From NCBI RefSeq assembly GCF_036345015.1, contig NZ_CP084098.1, positions 3,423,326-3,487,325 on the forward strand: a stretch of 64,000 nucleotides of DNA, written 5' to 3'. The notes under the pieces were generated by a model, which did no database searches, was not told the origin of the DNA, and saw only the letters and a program-made list of their open reading frames with translations. A program made the translations under genes and the position numbers. Positions 46,183 to 54,986 of the stretch are shown here, piece after piece; position 1 is the first letter of the stretch; the number at the start of each line of letters is the position of its first letter. This DNA comes from Cyanobacterium sp. Dongsha4 (GTDB taxonomy: Bacteria > Cyanobacteriota > Cyanobacteriia > Cyanobacteriales > Cyanobacteriaceae).

Positions 46183-47661
46183 CTAAAACTCAAAGTAAAG
46201 AAATGGACTTGTGCGACTCATACTAAAAATAGATAAAACAGTTATAACGCCCATGAAAAAAGCCCAAAACGAGTTAGGTTGCCATTGCCATATTTTTTGT
46301 TTTGTATTTTGGACGCCGAACAAGCTATATCTTCCAAGCCATTCTTGAACATTAGGAAAAAACCAAACAAACAAAAGCATTATTCCAATGATGAAAAGTG
46401 CAATTATTGTTTCAGAATAACCTAAAATATCGGATTTTATTCGCCAAGTATTGAACTCCAACATTGACGATAGTATTCTTAGACTTGATTCTATATCATT
46501 AGCCCGAAAGAAGACCCAAGCTATCGCCACACAAGTAAATGTAAGCAAAATGGATGTTAAATTGTACCAAGATCTTGTGACCCATAAACAATTTTTTGTC
46601 CATTGATGCCAGATACGATGAATAATAAGTAAACCCCCATGAATTCCTCCCCAGAAAATGAAAGTCCACCCTGCACCATGCCACATTCCTCCAAGCAACA
46701 TCGTTATCATTAGGTTTTTATAACAATGTATTGCTCCTGAACGACTACCACCTAAGGGAATATAAAGATAATCTCGAAGAAAATTAGACAAGGTAATATG
46801 CCAACGACGCCAAAAATCTTGAATACTATTGGCTTTGTATGGAGAATTAAAATTAATTGGGAGATTAATTTGTAACATTGCACCCAATCCCAAAGCCATG
46901 TCACAATATCCAGAAAAATCAAAGTACAATTGAAGTGTGTATGCTAAAACGCCAATCCAACTATCTATAAAAGTAATATCTAAAGAATTTGATGCCCTAT
47001 CGAATAATGGATTTGCGTATTCTGCTAGGCGATCAGCAATAAACAGTTTTTTAAAAAGTCCCACAAAAAAAATAGTAATTCCAATCATAAATTTTTTAAT
47101 GTTAAATTTATGTATGACTGAATTAGCAAATTGAGAAGTAAGTTCTTGATAGTGAACAATGGGGCCAGCAATTAACTGAGGAAAAAAAGTTACAAATAGA
47201 GCATAATTTGGAAAATTAGAACATTTTTGTCCTCGAAAAATATCTACTAAAAAGGCTATTTGTTGAAAAGTAAAAAAAGATATTCCGAGAGGAAGAATTG
47301 TATTGCCTAGAGTAAAACTAGATTCGATAAAACTACCAGAAATAGATATGAAAAAGTTAGCATATTTGTAATAAAACAACAATCCTAGATTAAATACTAA
47401 TCCTATTGTAAGAACTGATTTGCGAATACTTGTACTCCATTGTTTTTGTTGATATAACAAAATTCCTAATAGGTAGTTGATAACAACAGAGACTCCAATC
47501 AAGGATAAATATTTTGGATTCCACCACCCATAAAAAAATAAAGAAGCTATTAACAACCAATATACTGCCCATTTTCTTTGACCTGAATTCACGAATCTAT
47601 AAAATCCGATTAAGACAATCGGAAGAAAAATAAAAATGAATTCATAGGAATTAAAAAGCAT
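46183..47661 (-). CDS. MBOAT O-acyltransferase (AlgI/PatA type)
   Basis: A 492-residue multi-helix membrane protein starting MLFNSYEFIFIFLPIVLIGF, the AlgI-type opening. The family motifs are complete: LPLGISFFTFQQIAFLVD, IAGPIVHYQEL, FDFSGYCDMALGLG, then FWRRWHITLSNFLRDYLYIP with the first key histidine and LLGGMWHGAGWTFIFWGGIH with the catalytic histidine (~325). It moves acyl groups from acetyl-CoA or similar across the membrane to modify a polysaccharide. The SGNH-like gene follows, as in alginate and peptidoglycan O-acetylation systems. Confidence 0.92.
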   Translation of the reverse strand: MLFNSYEFIFIFLPIVLIGFYRFVNSGQRKWAVYWLLIASLFFYGWWNPKYLSLIGVSVVINYLLGILLYQQKQWSTSIRKSVLTIGLVFNLGLLFYYKYANFFISISGSFIESSFTLGNTILPLGISFFTFQQIAFLVDIFRGQKCSNFPNYALFVTFFPQLIAGPIVHYQELTSQFANSVIHKFNIKKFMIGITIFFVGLFKKLFIADRLAEYANPLFDRASNSLDITFIDSWIGVLAYTLQLYFDFSGYCDMALGLGAMLQINLPINFNSPYKANSIQDFWRRWHITLSNFLRDYLYIPLGGSRSGAIHCYKNLMITMLLGGMWHGAGWTFIFWGGIHGGLLIIHRIWHQWTKNCLWVTRSWYNLTSILLTFTCVAIAWVFFRANDIESSLRILSSMLEFNTWRIKSDILGYSETIIALFIIGIMLLFVWFFPNVQEWLGRYSLFGVQNTKQKIWQWQPNSFWAFFMGVITVLSIFSMSRTSPFLYFEF

Positions 47662-47671
47662 AGATGATTAC

Positions 47672-48580
47672 TTACTCCCAAGATGATAGATTCAAATTAA
47701 AACACTTTGCCAATTCACGGTTAAACGGTTCAAAATATGAATCAAGCTCTGTCAAGGTTTGCTTATCTTCATCTTTCTGTTTAGAATTGGTTTGCGTAGT
47801 TTGGATGCTTATGTAAACATTGCGTGCAAGTTCCTTGAATGTACTTGGTACAAACCGAGATAAATTTTGCACTTGACGATGCAAACTTAAGTTTTTAACT
47901 CTATAAGTTTTATTTTTATGTTCGAATGAATAGGAATCATAAAAATCAGAATAGATACCTATTTTATGGCAAAGACTTTTCATGAACCGACGGGGATCTT
48001 GAATTAAATCCTCAAATAGTAATATATGTAGATTTTGAGACGGAAAAACATCTATCCATTTTTTTAAATAATTGACATAACAACTATAATTAATATCGTT
48101 ATACAATACATAAGAACTCCCCATATGATTACAATACATTCTAAACTCTTCTAAGGTTTTGGTTTGAATTAATTTAACATATTCACTGAAAGTTAGATTT
48201 TCATTTAAACGAGCTCTATTATTACGAGTAAATTGATAAGAAGAATATACTCTTTGGGAGGGTTTTCTCAAAACAAAAATAACGTTAGGAATACTCGGCA
48301 ATTCTGACAAAATTTTGACGGCCGTTTGTTGGTAAAGATAGTGAGTTGTGGCATCACAAATATAATTTTTACTAGCATTATGAAAATATTTTTCATAACC
48401 TTTCAGTCCACAATCGTGATAGTTATTATTAGGAATACAAAGGGGATGATCCTGATCCATTAGAAAAAATGTTTCTTTCGGGTTTGAACCACATACATCT
48501 GGATGATCAACAAGCCAATTAAAAATAGAGCTTGTCGCACATTTTGGGGCACCTCCGATAATCAAGTTAGGAAGTTTCAT
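47672..48580 (-). CDS. PAPS-dependent sulfotransferase 2
   Basis: A 302-residue sulfotransferase: LIIGGAPKCATSSIFNWLVD at 6-25 is the 5'-phosphosulfate loop and VIFVLRKPSQRVYSSYQFTR (~92-112) the 3'-phosphate site. KETFFLMDQDHP follows the loop as in heparan-type sulfotransferases. It differs clearly from sulfotransferases 1 and 3 in sequence, so the three probably modify different hydroxyls. The gap to the MBOAT gene is 10 bp, which indicates co-transcription. Confidence 0.9.
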   Translation of the reverse strand: MKLPNLIIGGAPKCATSSIFNWLVDHPDVCGSNPKETFFLMDQDHPLCIPNNNYHDCGLKGYEKYFHNASKNYICDATTHYLYQQTAVKILSELPSIPNVIFVLRKPSQRVYSSYQFTRNNRARLNENLTFSEYVKLIQTKTLEEFRMYCNHMGSSYVLYNDINYSCYVNYLKKWIDVFPSQNLHILLFEDLIQDPRRFMKSLCHKIGIYSDFYDSYSFEHKNKTYRVKNLSLHRQVQNLSRFVPSTFKELARNVYISIQTTQTNSKQKDEDKQTLTELDSYFEPFNRELAKCFNLNLSSWE

Positions 48581-48595
48581 TTTTTATTTCCGGAA

Positions 48596-49396
48596 TCAAT
48601 AGTTAATTAATTGATGTTTACCTTGAAAAATTCGCAATTTTTTGAGAACTCGATAGATATTATAAGACAAAGGATAATTCGCTAATTGTGCTAATTTTCC
48701 CTTAAGAGCACCTTGGTTAGTTATACCTTGCGGTAATGGTTTATCTTTGATTGCCTGAATATCTAAAACGTAAGCTGGTTTATCCTTGAGAATCCAATAA
48801 CCAGGATAAGGATAAAGACGAGGCAAAGGATTTGTTAACTTGCCCCATTCTACAATTTGAATCGTACTGCTGAAAGGTTCAAACGCATTTTTGATCGCTT
48901 CAATATCACCTAGCATAAACTCTTTAGTACCATGAAAGTGGATAGGAACATTCATCATAACCTTACCATTGGGTTTACAAACTCTAAAACATTGGTATAA
49001 ACCCCATGGAATACTACAGGCATTTTCTCCCCAGTGTTCCATCGTTTGATTACCAATAACTATATCAAAATAATTGTCTTCATAAGAAAGTTCTGCGAGA
49101 TTCTCAATTCTAGTAGCAACTGTTTGTTTACCAATATATTCTTTTTTAGGATCAATACCTTCATAAGTCGCTCCTATTTGTTGGCAATATTGTTTTATCT
49201 TATTCCACGAACCACATCCGACATCCAAAATTTTCATTCCGGGTTGAATTTGCTTTAAATACATATCCACTATTGGAATCATACAAGCTCCTAAAGGAGG
49301 AGGAGGAATTTGACGTCCAAGGGTTTGAAGGGCTATAGTATGAGCTGAACAGTTTAAACCTTGACGCATTGTACAGTCACTACAAGTAATTATCAT
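48596..49396 (-). CDS. Class I SAM-dependent methyltransferase with Cys-rich N-terminus
   Basis: A 266-residue methyltransferase. The SAM motif I is MKILDVGCGSWNKIKQYC (~54-70), then YEGIDPKKEYIG, and motif IV-like NYFDIVIGNQTMEHWGENAC (~107). The N-terminus has CSDCTMRQGLNCSAH, three or four cysteines that might bind a metal. It probably O-methylates a glycan residue or a sugar precursor; inferred from its place between sulfotransferase 2 (15 bp gap) and a glycosyltransferase. Confidence 0.8.
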   Translation of the reverse strand: MIITCSDCTMRQGLNCSAHTIALQTLGRQIPPPPLGACMIPIVDMYLKQIQPGMKILDVGCGSWNKIKQYCQQIGATYEGIDPKKEYIGKQTVATRIENLAELSYEDNYFDIVIGNQTMEHWGENACSIPWGLYQCFRVCKPNGKVMMNVPIHFHGTKEFMLGDIEAIKNAFEPFSSTIQIVEWGKLTNPLPRLYPYPGYWILKDKPAYVLDIQAIKDKPLPQGITNQGALKGKLAQLANYPLSYNIYRVLKKLRIFQGKHQLINY

Positions 49397-49504
49397 TTTC
49401 TATATATAGATTTTTGAGTAAATTTTATATTAAATTTATCGTTTGATGTGTTTTCAGTATTAACTTAATCAAGTATGTCATTCATTACATTGACACCGAT
49501 TATC

Positions 49505-50707
49505 TTAACTATTTATGGTTAGTTCTTGAAGATTCAAGTAAATCTCTTCGTATTGATTGACATTATACTCAGAAAATAAATTGCGAGCTACTGTAATACT
49601 TTGTTTTCTCATTTGATTTAATAAAGCTGGATTTTTAGATAATTTGGATACATTATCCGCTAATGATTTATAGTCATTTAATTCAACAACTTCCCCACAC
49701 TTATTCTCTTGTAATATTTCCTTGGCGGAACAAACTGCAAAAGAAACGACTGGTGTTCCGCATGTTAAACTTTCAATCATACATCTAGCTAAACCTTCCC
49801 GAATGGATACTACAATTATTATGTCAAGAGCTTGATACCATTGCTCTACTGTGGAACAATATCCGACAAAATCAATATAATCCTGTAATTCCAATTTTGC
49901 TACAGTTTCTTCGCACTTTTTCGCATATGGATTCATTGCTGGTTGAAAATCGCCCACTAAATACAACTTGCTCTTGGGAATATTCGACTTTAAGAGTTTT
50001 GCTCCATTTCTAATCAGTTCTAATTGATTTTTTTTTGGATTGACTGAAGCTATATAGCCAATAGCGAAAGTGGCCTCGTCTATTCCCAAATTAGATCTTA
50101 ACTCTTTTTTATTTTCTGGAGATATAGGATAAAATCTTTCTACGTTGACAGAACTATAAATATAATTTATTTTTTCTTGTTTCTTTATTTTCAGCGCATT
50201 TTGAATGTAGGTTTTCATCTCTTGTGATAAAACTAGGATTTGATCACTTAACTGAGTGACTAAATGCCATTTCCAGTTATAAGTTTCTGAAGGCTTTTTT
50301 GTATCACGAATGTTAAAAACTATTTTTGTCCCAGTTAATTTTGAAGGGATGATTCCTTGAAAGGCTCCTTGTATGTCATTGAAATGCACAATTTTCACTT
50401 GGGATTTTTTGATGAAACGATAAAGATATAAATTATTTTTTAACCAACGGATGATTTCTTGGAGAAAATAAGGAAGAAAAATATTCTTTTTGGGGGAAGG
50501 ATCATGTAGAGACGGAAGTAAATAGACTTTTATTCCAAGATTTTCCCATCTCTTGTTCATTGGTAAATCTAAATTAGTCAATATAATGGGATTAAATTTC
50601 TTTAATCTCTCAATGACTAAGGTAATACTTTCTACTCCTCCGTTACCACGACCAGTTTGACAGACAACGAACAGTAACGAATTTTCTACTTTATTGACAT
50701 TTATCAT
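49505..50707 (-). CDS. GT4-family glycosyltransferase
   Basis: A 400-residue GT-B enzyme with CQTGRGNGGVESITLVIERL as N-terminal loop, IGYIASVNPKKNQLELIRNG (~217) in the donor domain and the EX7E motif in VVSIREGLARCMIESLTCGT (~305), followed by SFAVCSAKEIL. The acceptor half has an insert rich in basic residues. It should build part of the repeat unit of the exported glycan; the sugar is not predictable. It sits between the two methyltransferase genes. Confidence 0.88.
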   Translation of the reverse strand: MINVNKVENSLLFVVCQTGRGNGGVESITLVIERLKKFNPIILTNLDLPMNKRWENLGIKVYLLPSLHDPSPKKNIFLPYFLQEIIRWLKNNLYLYRFIKKSQVKIVHFNDIQGAFQGIIPSKLTGTKIVFNIRDTKKPSETYNWKWHLVTQLSDQILVLSQEMKTYIQNALKIKKQEKINYIYSSVNVERFYPISPENKKELRSNLGIDEATFAIGYIASVNPKKNQLELIRNGAKLLKSNIPKSKLYLVGDFQPAMNPYAKKCEETVAKLELQDYIDFVGYCSTVEQWYQALDIIIVVSIREGLARCMIESLTCGTPVVSFAVCSAKEILQENKCGEVVELNDYKSLADNVSKLSKNPALLNQMRKQSITVARNLFSEYNVNQYEEIYLNLQELTINS

Positions 50708-50761
50708 AATTCAATCTTAAATCCTGTGAAGAAGTTATGGTAGTTACCATAACACTCTTTC

Positions 50762-51490
50762 TTATTTTTTATTTCTCATTTTGTAAACAAAAGTAGAACA
50801 TAGCCAAGACTCGAATATCGGGGCTACTCTAAACTTAGGAATTCTAGCCTTCCCCCAAGTTAATGCTTTTAGTAATCGATTGATACCAATCGCAGAACCC
50901 ATAGAATTGCTTGACTCAAGAATAAAACCCGCATCTTCTAACAGTTTTAAAAATTTCTTGCGAGTAAAAAAACGATAGTGATACCCTTCTTCTCTAACGT
51001 CTTCACCAAATAGATAACTCAATCTATCCAAAATGTAACTAAAATTGGGAGTGCTAATAATCAAAATACCATCTGGTTTTAAGACTCTGTGAATTTCCCT
51101 TAATAAATTCTCCGCTGGAACAATATGCTCGATAACATCTAAACACACAGCTACATCACATTTGTTATCTGATATTTCTGTCAAACCCTGATTCAGATCT
51201 AATTGAGTAGCTTCATAACCCATAGTTATTTCTCTGTTTACATTGTTAATGTTTCCGTCAATGAGAATTGTTTTATACCCTTTCGATCTCGCAATACCCG
51301 TGAATTCGCCGGCTCCACCGCCGATATCAATAAATATTTGCCCTTTATTACTTTCATTTAAGTGAGGTAACAATGCACTAGCAAAAGAATATCTCAATCT
51401 GGAAGGATCATATTCTCTTATCTGATTTATGTCTTGGCGACTATGTTCAGTATTAACAATAATCATTTTTTCTTGTTTGTCATTTGCCAT
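50762..51490 (-). CDS. Class I SAM-dependent methyltransferase
   Basis: A 242-residue methyltransferase with motif I FIDIGGGAGEFTGIARSKGY (~53-72), the acidic end of strand two in ILIDGN, and CDVAVCLDVIEHIVPAENLL (~112) as the catalytic-pocket motif, followed by EIHRVLKPDGILIISTPNF. It belongs to the UbiE/methyltransferase 11 type. A glycan or lipid-carrier methylation role is inferred from the neighbourhood. Confidence 0.82.
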   Translation of the reverse strand: MANDKQEKMIIVNTEHSRQDINQIREYDPSRLRYSFASALLPHLNESNKGQIFIDIGGGAGEFTGIARSKGYKTILIDGNINNVNREITMGYEATQLDLNQGLTEISDNKCDVAVCLDVIEHIVPAENLLREIHRVLKPDGILIISTPNFSYILDRLSYLFGEDVREEGYHYRFFTRKKFLKLLEDAGFILESSNSMGSAIGINRLLKALTWGKARIPKFRVAPIFESWLCSTFVYKMRNKK

Positions 51491-51608
51491 TAAATTTTCT
51501 CCTGATAATTGCTAGATACCCAATTCTAATTCCATGTTGTCAAAATATGTAACAATGTTAGTATATTTTTTATATTTTGTTCAAATTAATTCAATTGAGA
51601 TGGAAGGA

Positions 51609-52556
51609 CTATTCTAACCAATGGGAAAGATCTTTCTGTAGCAAACTTTGTAGTAATAGTATGTCTTCATGGTATATATCTACTAGTTTAGATTTTAACT
51701 GTGTGGAAATGGGATCAGGTTTTGTTAATAAGATATTGTCAAGTTGAGACCTTATAAGGTTAACAGAGAATTTTTTAATTTTTGACGGTATTAAATTCAA
51801 AAGTTTATTGTTTCTGAATAGAGAGTTGTTTTTTTGCCAGAAAATATGGTACACGCCTTTGTTTTTCGGTATTCCAGAACGGTTGTTTTTGCTGGTGATG
51901 GAACTGAAGTCAAAAGAGACATCAACTCCAATGAACGAAAGTAAGTCTTTCATTAGCAATGTTGGGTTATGGCAAAGATCATCGAACAGGTAAATTTTTA
52001 TCTGATCAGGATCAAAGCGATTGAAGTAAGGCAGTAGATTTCGGTAGTAAAATCCAGGATCAAGGTAGCGATGAAAATACTGATCATGACCAAAGTAAAT
52101 GTAGTTGGATTCCATCTTTCTGTCAACAATTGTATTTTGATCTGAGTTTTTCTCGATTCCTATCTGTTGAGCATAAACAAAGTGAGAATATGCCCGATCA
52201 ACAGGATTCCTTAGAATTGCTATTAATTTCATTTTCGGACAATATTTACTGATGTTCTTAGAAGCAATTTCTGATGAAATAAGGTACCCTGGTGACACTT
52301 CTCCTATCGCTAAATGTTTAACAGGATTATATTGTTCAAAATATTTCCTATAATCTTCTATATTTAAAACAGGTTTAGTTATTGAGGAAAGGGAAGTAAG
52401 TTTTTTGAGGTTGACTACTTTTTCATTATCTGTACAAAAAAAATGAATTTCTTTTCGGGGACTCATAAAAACTTGGGGATGTTCATTCAAATACTTGTAT
52501 AAACTTGTAGTGCCGGATTTAGCTGCACCAATAATCAAAAAGTTAGGTAAAGTCAT
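51609..52556 (-). CDS. PAPS-dependent sulfotransferase 3
   Basis: A 315-residue sulfotransferase with the 5' loop LIIGAAKSGTTSLYKYLNEH (7-26), PRKEIHFFCTDNE after it, and the 3'-phosphate site LIAILRNPVDRAYSHFVYAQ (~130-150). This is the heparan N-deacetylase/sulfotransferase-like bacterial type. YLFDDLCHNP near 215 is another conserved block. It is the second gene of the leftward cluster, after the ABC exporter. Confidence 0.9.
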   Translation of the reverse strand: MTLPNFLIIGAAKSGTTSLYKYLNEHPQVFMSPRKEIHFFCTDNEKVVNLKKLTSLSSITKPVLNIEDYRKYFEQYNPVKHLAIGEVSPGYLISSEIASKNISKYCPKMKLIAILRNPVDRAYSHFVYAQQIGIEKNSDQNTIVDRKMESNYIYFGHDQYFHRYLDPGFYYRNLLPYFNRFDPDQIKIYLFDDLCHNPTLLMKDLLSFIGVDVSFDFSSITSKNNRSGIPKNKGVYHIFWQKNNSLFRNNKLLNLIPSKIKKFSVNLIRSQLDNILLTKPDPISTQLKSKLVDIYHEDILLLQSLLQKDLSHWLE

Positions 52557-52753
52557 GATTCTTAATTGTGATTAAAAAAATAAAATTAGGGTTTGTCATA
52601 TATTCATATATTTTTATTACTGGTTACAGTAATTTTGCGAGTAAAGAGAATCAGTAGAGTAAGAAGACAAAAAAAATTCTCTCATACTAGCTATTTGGTC
52701 TTCAGTTTTACATGAAAAAGTTTGTATAAACTATGGATTTCATTTAAATACTC

Positions 52754-54580
52754 TTAAGCTATTTTTCTAAAAGTACTTGAGTTTTTAAGTAATTCTTTAT
52801 ATGTACCCTGAGCTATAACTTGTCCGTTACTTAATTCAAAGATTTGATCGCAGTTTTCTACAGTACTTAATCTATGAGCAATTAAAATAATTGTAAACTG
52901 ATGACTTAAACTTTCAATTGCCTTCATTACTTCCTTTTCCGTTGCATTATCTAAAGCACTGGTAGCTTCATCAAAAACAATAACAGAAGCGTTACCATAT
53001 AATGCTCTAGCAATACCAATACGCTGTCTTTGCCCTCCACTAAGACGAATTCCCCTTTCTCCAACATAAGTATTATATTGTGCGGGTAAACTTTCAATAA
53101 AATCTTTTATTTGGGCTAATTGAGCGGCTTTTTTGACCTGTTCTAAGTTAATTTCTTCATAAGGAACTCCAAAAGCTATATTTTCGGCAATTGTACCATC
53201 ACTTAGAAAAATATACTGCGGTACGTGAGCAATATTTTTTTGCCACTGGTATAATTTTTCGCCCTCCAAGGGTAAACCATCTATTAAAATATTGCCTTTT
53301 TGAGGTTCTAACAATCCTAAAATTAAATCTGTGGTGGTGCTTTTTCCGCTACCTGTACTACCAACAAATGCTACTGTATTTTTACTTTTAATAGTTAAGT
53401 TTAAATTTTTTAAAACCCAATCTGTTTCTTCTCCATAACGAAACCAAACATGATCTAATGTTAAAGTTTTCTCTAAGGGCAAAGTTTGTAATGATTTAAT
53501 TGCTGAAAGGGTTAATTTATCATCAATAGGTCTTCTTAACGCAATTAAAACTCTTGTAATAGATGCTTTTGAACCGATTATTTTCGCCATGGAATTGAAT
53601 GCTTCTTGTAAAGTAGGTAATAATTTTTTTGCACCTAGGGCAAGGCTACCTAAAATCGGAACTACTTTGCTAAAATCTCCATTTTTTCCTAAATTTAATG
53701 CTAAAAGTGCGATCGCACACAAAGCAAGAGCTTCGATAAAAAATTTTGGAGATTGAGAAATTATATTGTTAGTAGCTTTTGCTGTTTTTAAATCGTACTC
53801 AGATTTTTGATACGCTTTTTCAAAAAATTCTTGATTATGACGTAAAAGAATATCTCTAATTCCACCTATTCCTTCCTGAACTACTTTAATTTTTTTTTCT
53901 CCCGCTTGAGTTATAACTTTACTGTTTCGTTCTAACAATTTGCGGCGAAAACGATATATTATTAAATAAGCACCCCCCAAAATAATTGCCGCACTAAAGG
54001 CTATTTTGCCGTCAACAAAAATAAAAGTGCAAATGAGTGCCGGTATGATTAATGAGTTATTGATTAAAGCTACGAGAGGGATTAATACACTCTGAGTAAG
54101 AGAATCAGTATCTAACGTTACTGTTTGAATTAAGTTACTAGAGTTTTGTGAAACGTGGAAGCTATAAGGTTGTTGCAAAGTTTTATTATAAATTTGATTA
54201 CTAATATCAGCACCAATAGCAGAGGCAAAGCGAATTCGAAAATGAAGTGTTATTACTCGCACACCATTTGCTATTATCACGGCGAAAATAAATCCAATTG
54301 CTAATACTGTAATTAACTTAACTGGTGTTTCGATAGTAAAAAAATTAAAAATGAATTTCAAGTTGGGATTATTTAACATACTTTCAGGATTGCTAAATGC
54401 ACTCAAGAAAGGGAAAATAGAACCAACGCTTATCATTTCACTAAGAGAAGACAATAACATTAATATGAGTAATAAAAACATTTGTCCTCTACGACGAGAA
54501 GGTAAATAGTTCCATAGCTCTATTAAGTCTCCAATCAAAGAACTATTTTTCTTATTTTGAGATTGTTTTGATTTAGACAT
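52754..54580 (-). CDS. ABC exporter of the MsbA/PglK flippase type
   Basis: A 608-residue half-transporter. The membrane domain (~25-340, six helices) precedes the nucleotide-binding domain with Walker A GSTGSGKSTTTDLILGLL (~395), signature RLSGGQRQRIGIARALYG (~510), Walker B VIVFDEATSALD and H-loop LIAHRLST. The family includes MsbA and the lipid-linked oligosaccharide flippase PglK. As no Wzx gene is present in the locus, it is the best candidate to flip lipid-linked repeat units. It heads the leftward cluster and contains the first HIP1 site (about 53709) seen after an 18-kb gap. Confidence 0.88.
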   Translation of the reverse strand: MSKSKQSQNKKNSSLIGDLIELWNYLPSRRRGQMFLLLILMLLSSLSEMISVGSIFPFLSAFSNPESMLNNPNLKFIFNFFTIETPVKLITVLAIGFIFAVIIANGVRVITLHFRIRFASAIGADISNQIYNKTLQQPYSFHVSQNSSNLIQTVTLDTDSLTQSVLIPLVALINNSLIIPALICTFIFVDGKIAFSAAIILGGAYLIIYRFRRKLLERNSKVITQAGEKKIKVVQEGIGGIRDILLRHNQEFFEKAYQKSEYDLKTAKATNNIISQSPKFFIEALALCAIALLALNLGKNGDFSKVVPILGSLALGAKKLLPTLQEAFNSMAKIIGSKASITRVLIALRRPIDDKLTLSAIKSLQTLPLEKTLTLDHVWFRYGEETDWVLKNLNLTIKSKNTVAFVGSTGSGKSTTTDLILGLLEPQKGNILIDGLPLEGEKLYQWQKNIAHVPQYIFLSDGTIAENIAFGVPYEEINLEQVKKAAQLAQIKDFIESLPAQYNTYVGERGIRLSGGQRQRIGIARALYGNASVIVFDEATSALDNATEKEVMKAIESLSHQFTIILIAHRLSTVENCDQIFELSNGQVIAQGTYKELLKNSSTFRKIA

Positions 54581-54986
54581 AAATTTTTACTGCTGTTAAA
54601 ATACACTGTATTTACCTATAAAATAAGAGGGTTTTTTCTCTTATAAGAATAGTATTAGAAAGGTTTTTCAATAATTATTGTTACTTCAAGAAAAGAAATT
54701 TGTTAAGGATTATACGTCAATTATGTACAAAATACCTAAAAATTAAAATAATTTCTCTCTAGCTTATCTATCGTTAATACCTATTAGACTACAAAATCAT
54801 ACATATTATTGAATTATGAATACTTCCAACTTGGTTATGATAATACAAGTTCAATATCTTTAGCTTTACTTTTTGGAAGAAACAAAATTTAAGTTAGTTA
54901 AAAGAAATTACGAAAAAATTTGAACATTCTGTTAGAATATCGGTCATTAACTTACGTTAACCTGTAATTGCCCATCTATATACAAA
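54581..54986. other. Divergent promoter region of the polysaccharide locus
   Basis: About 400 bp of AT-rich DNA between the ABC exporter and the WbpM-like gene. It must hold the promoters of both arms. I see no clear operator or repeat. Confidence 0.4.
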
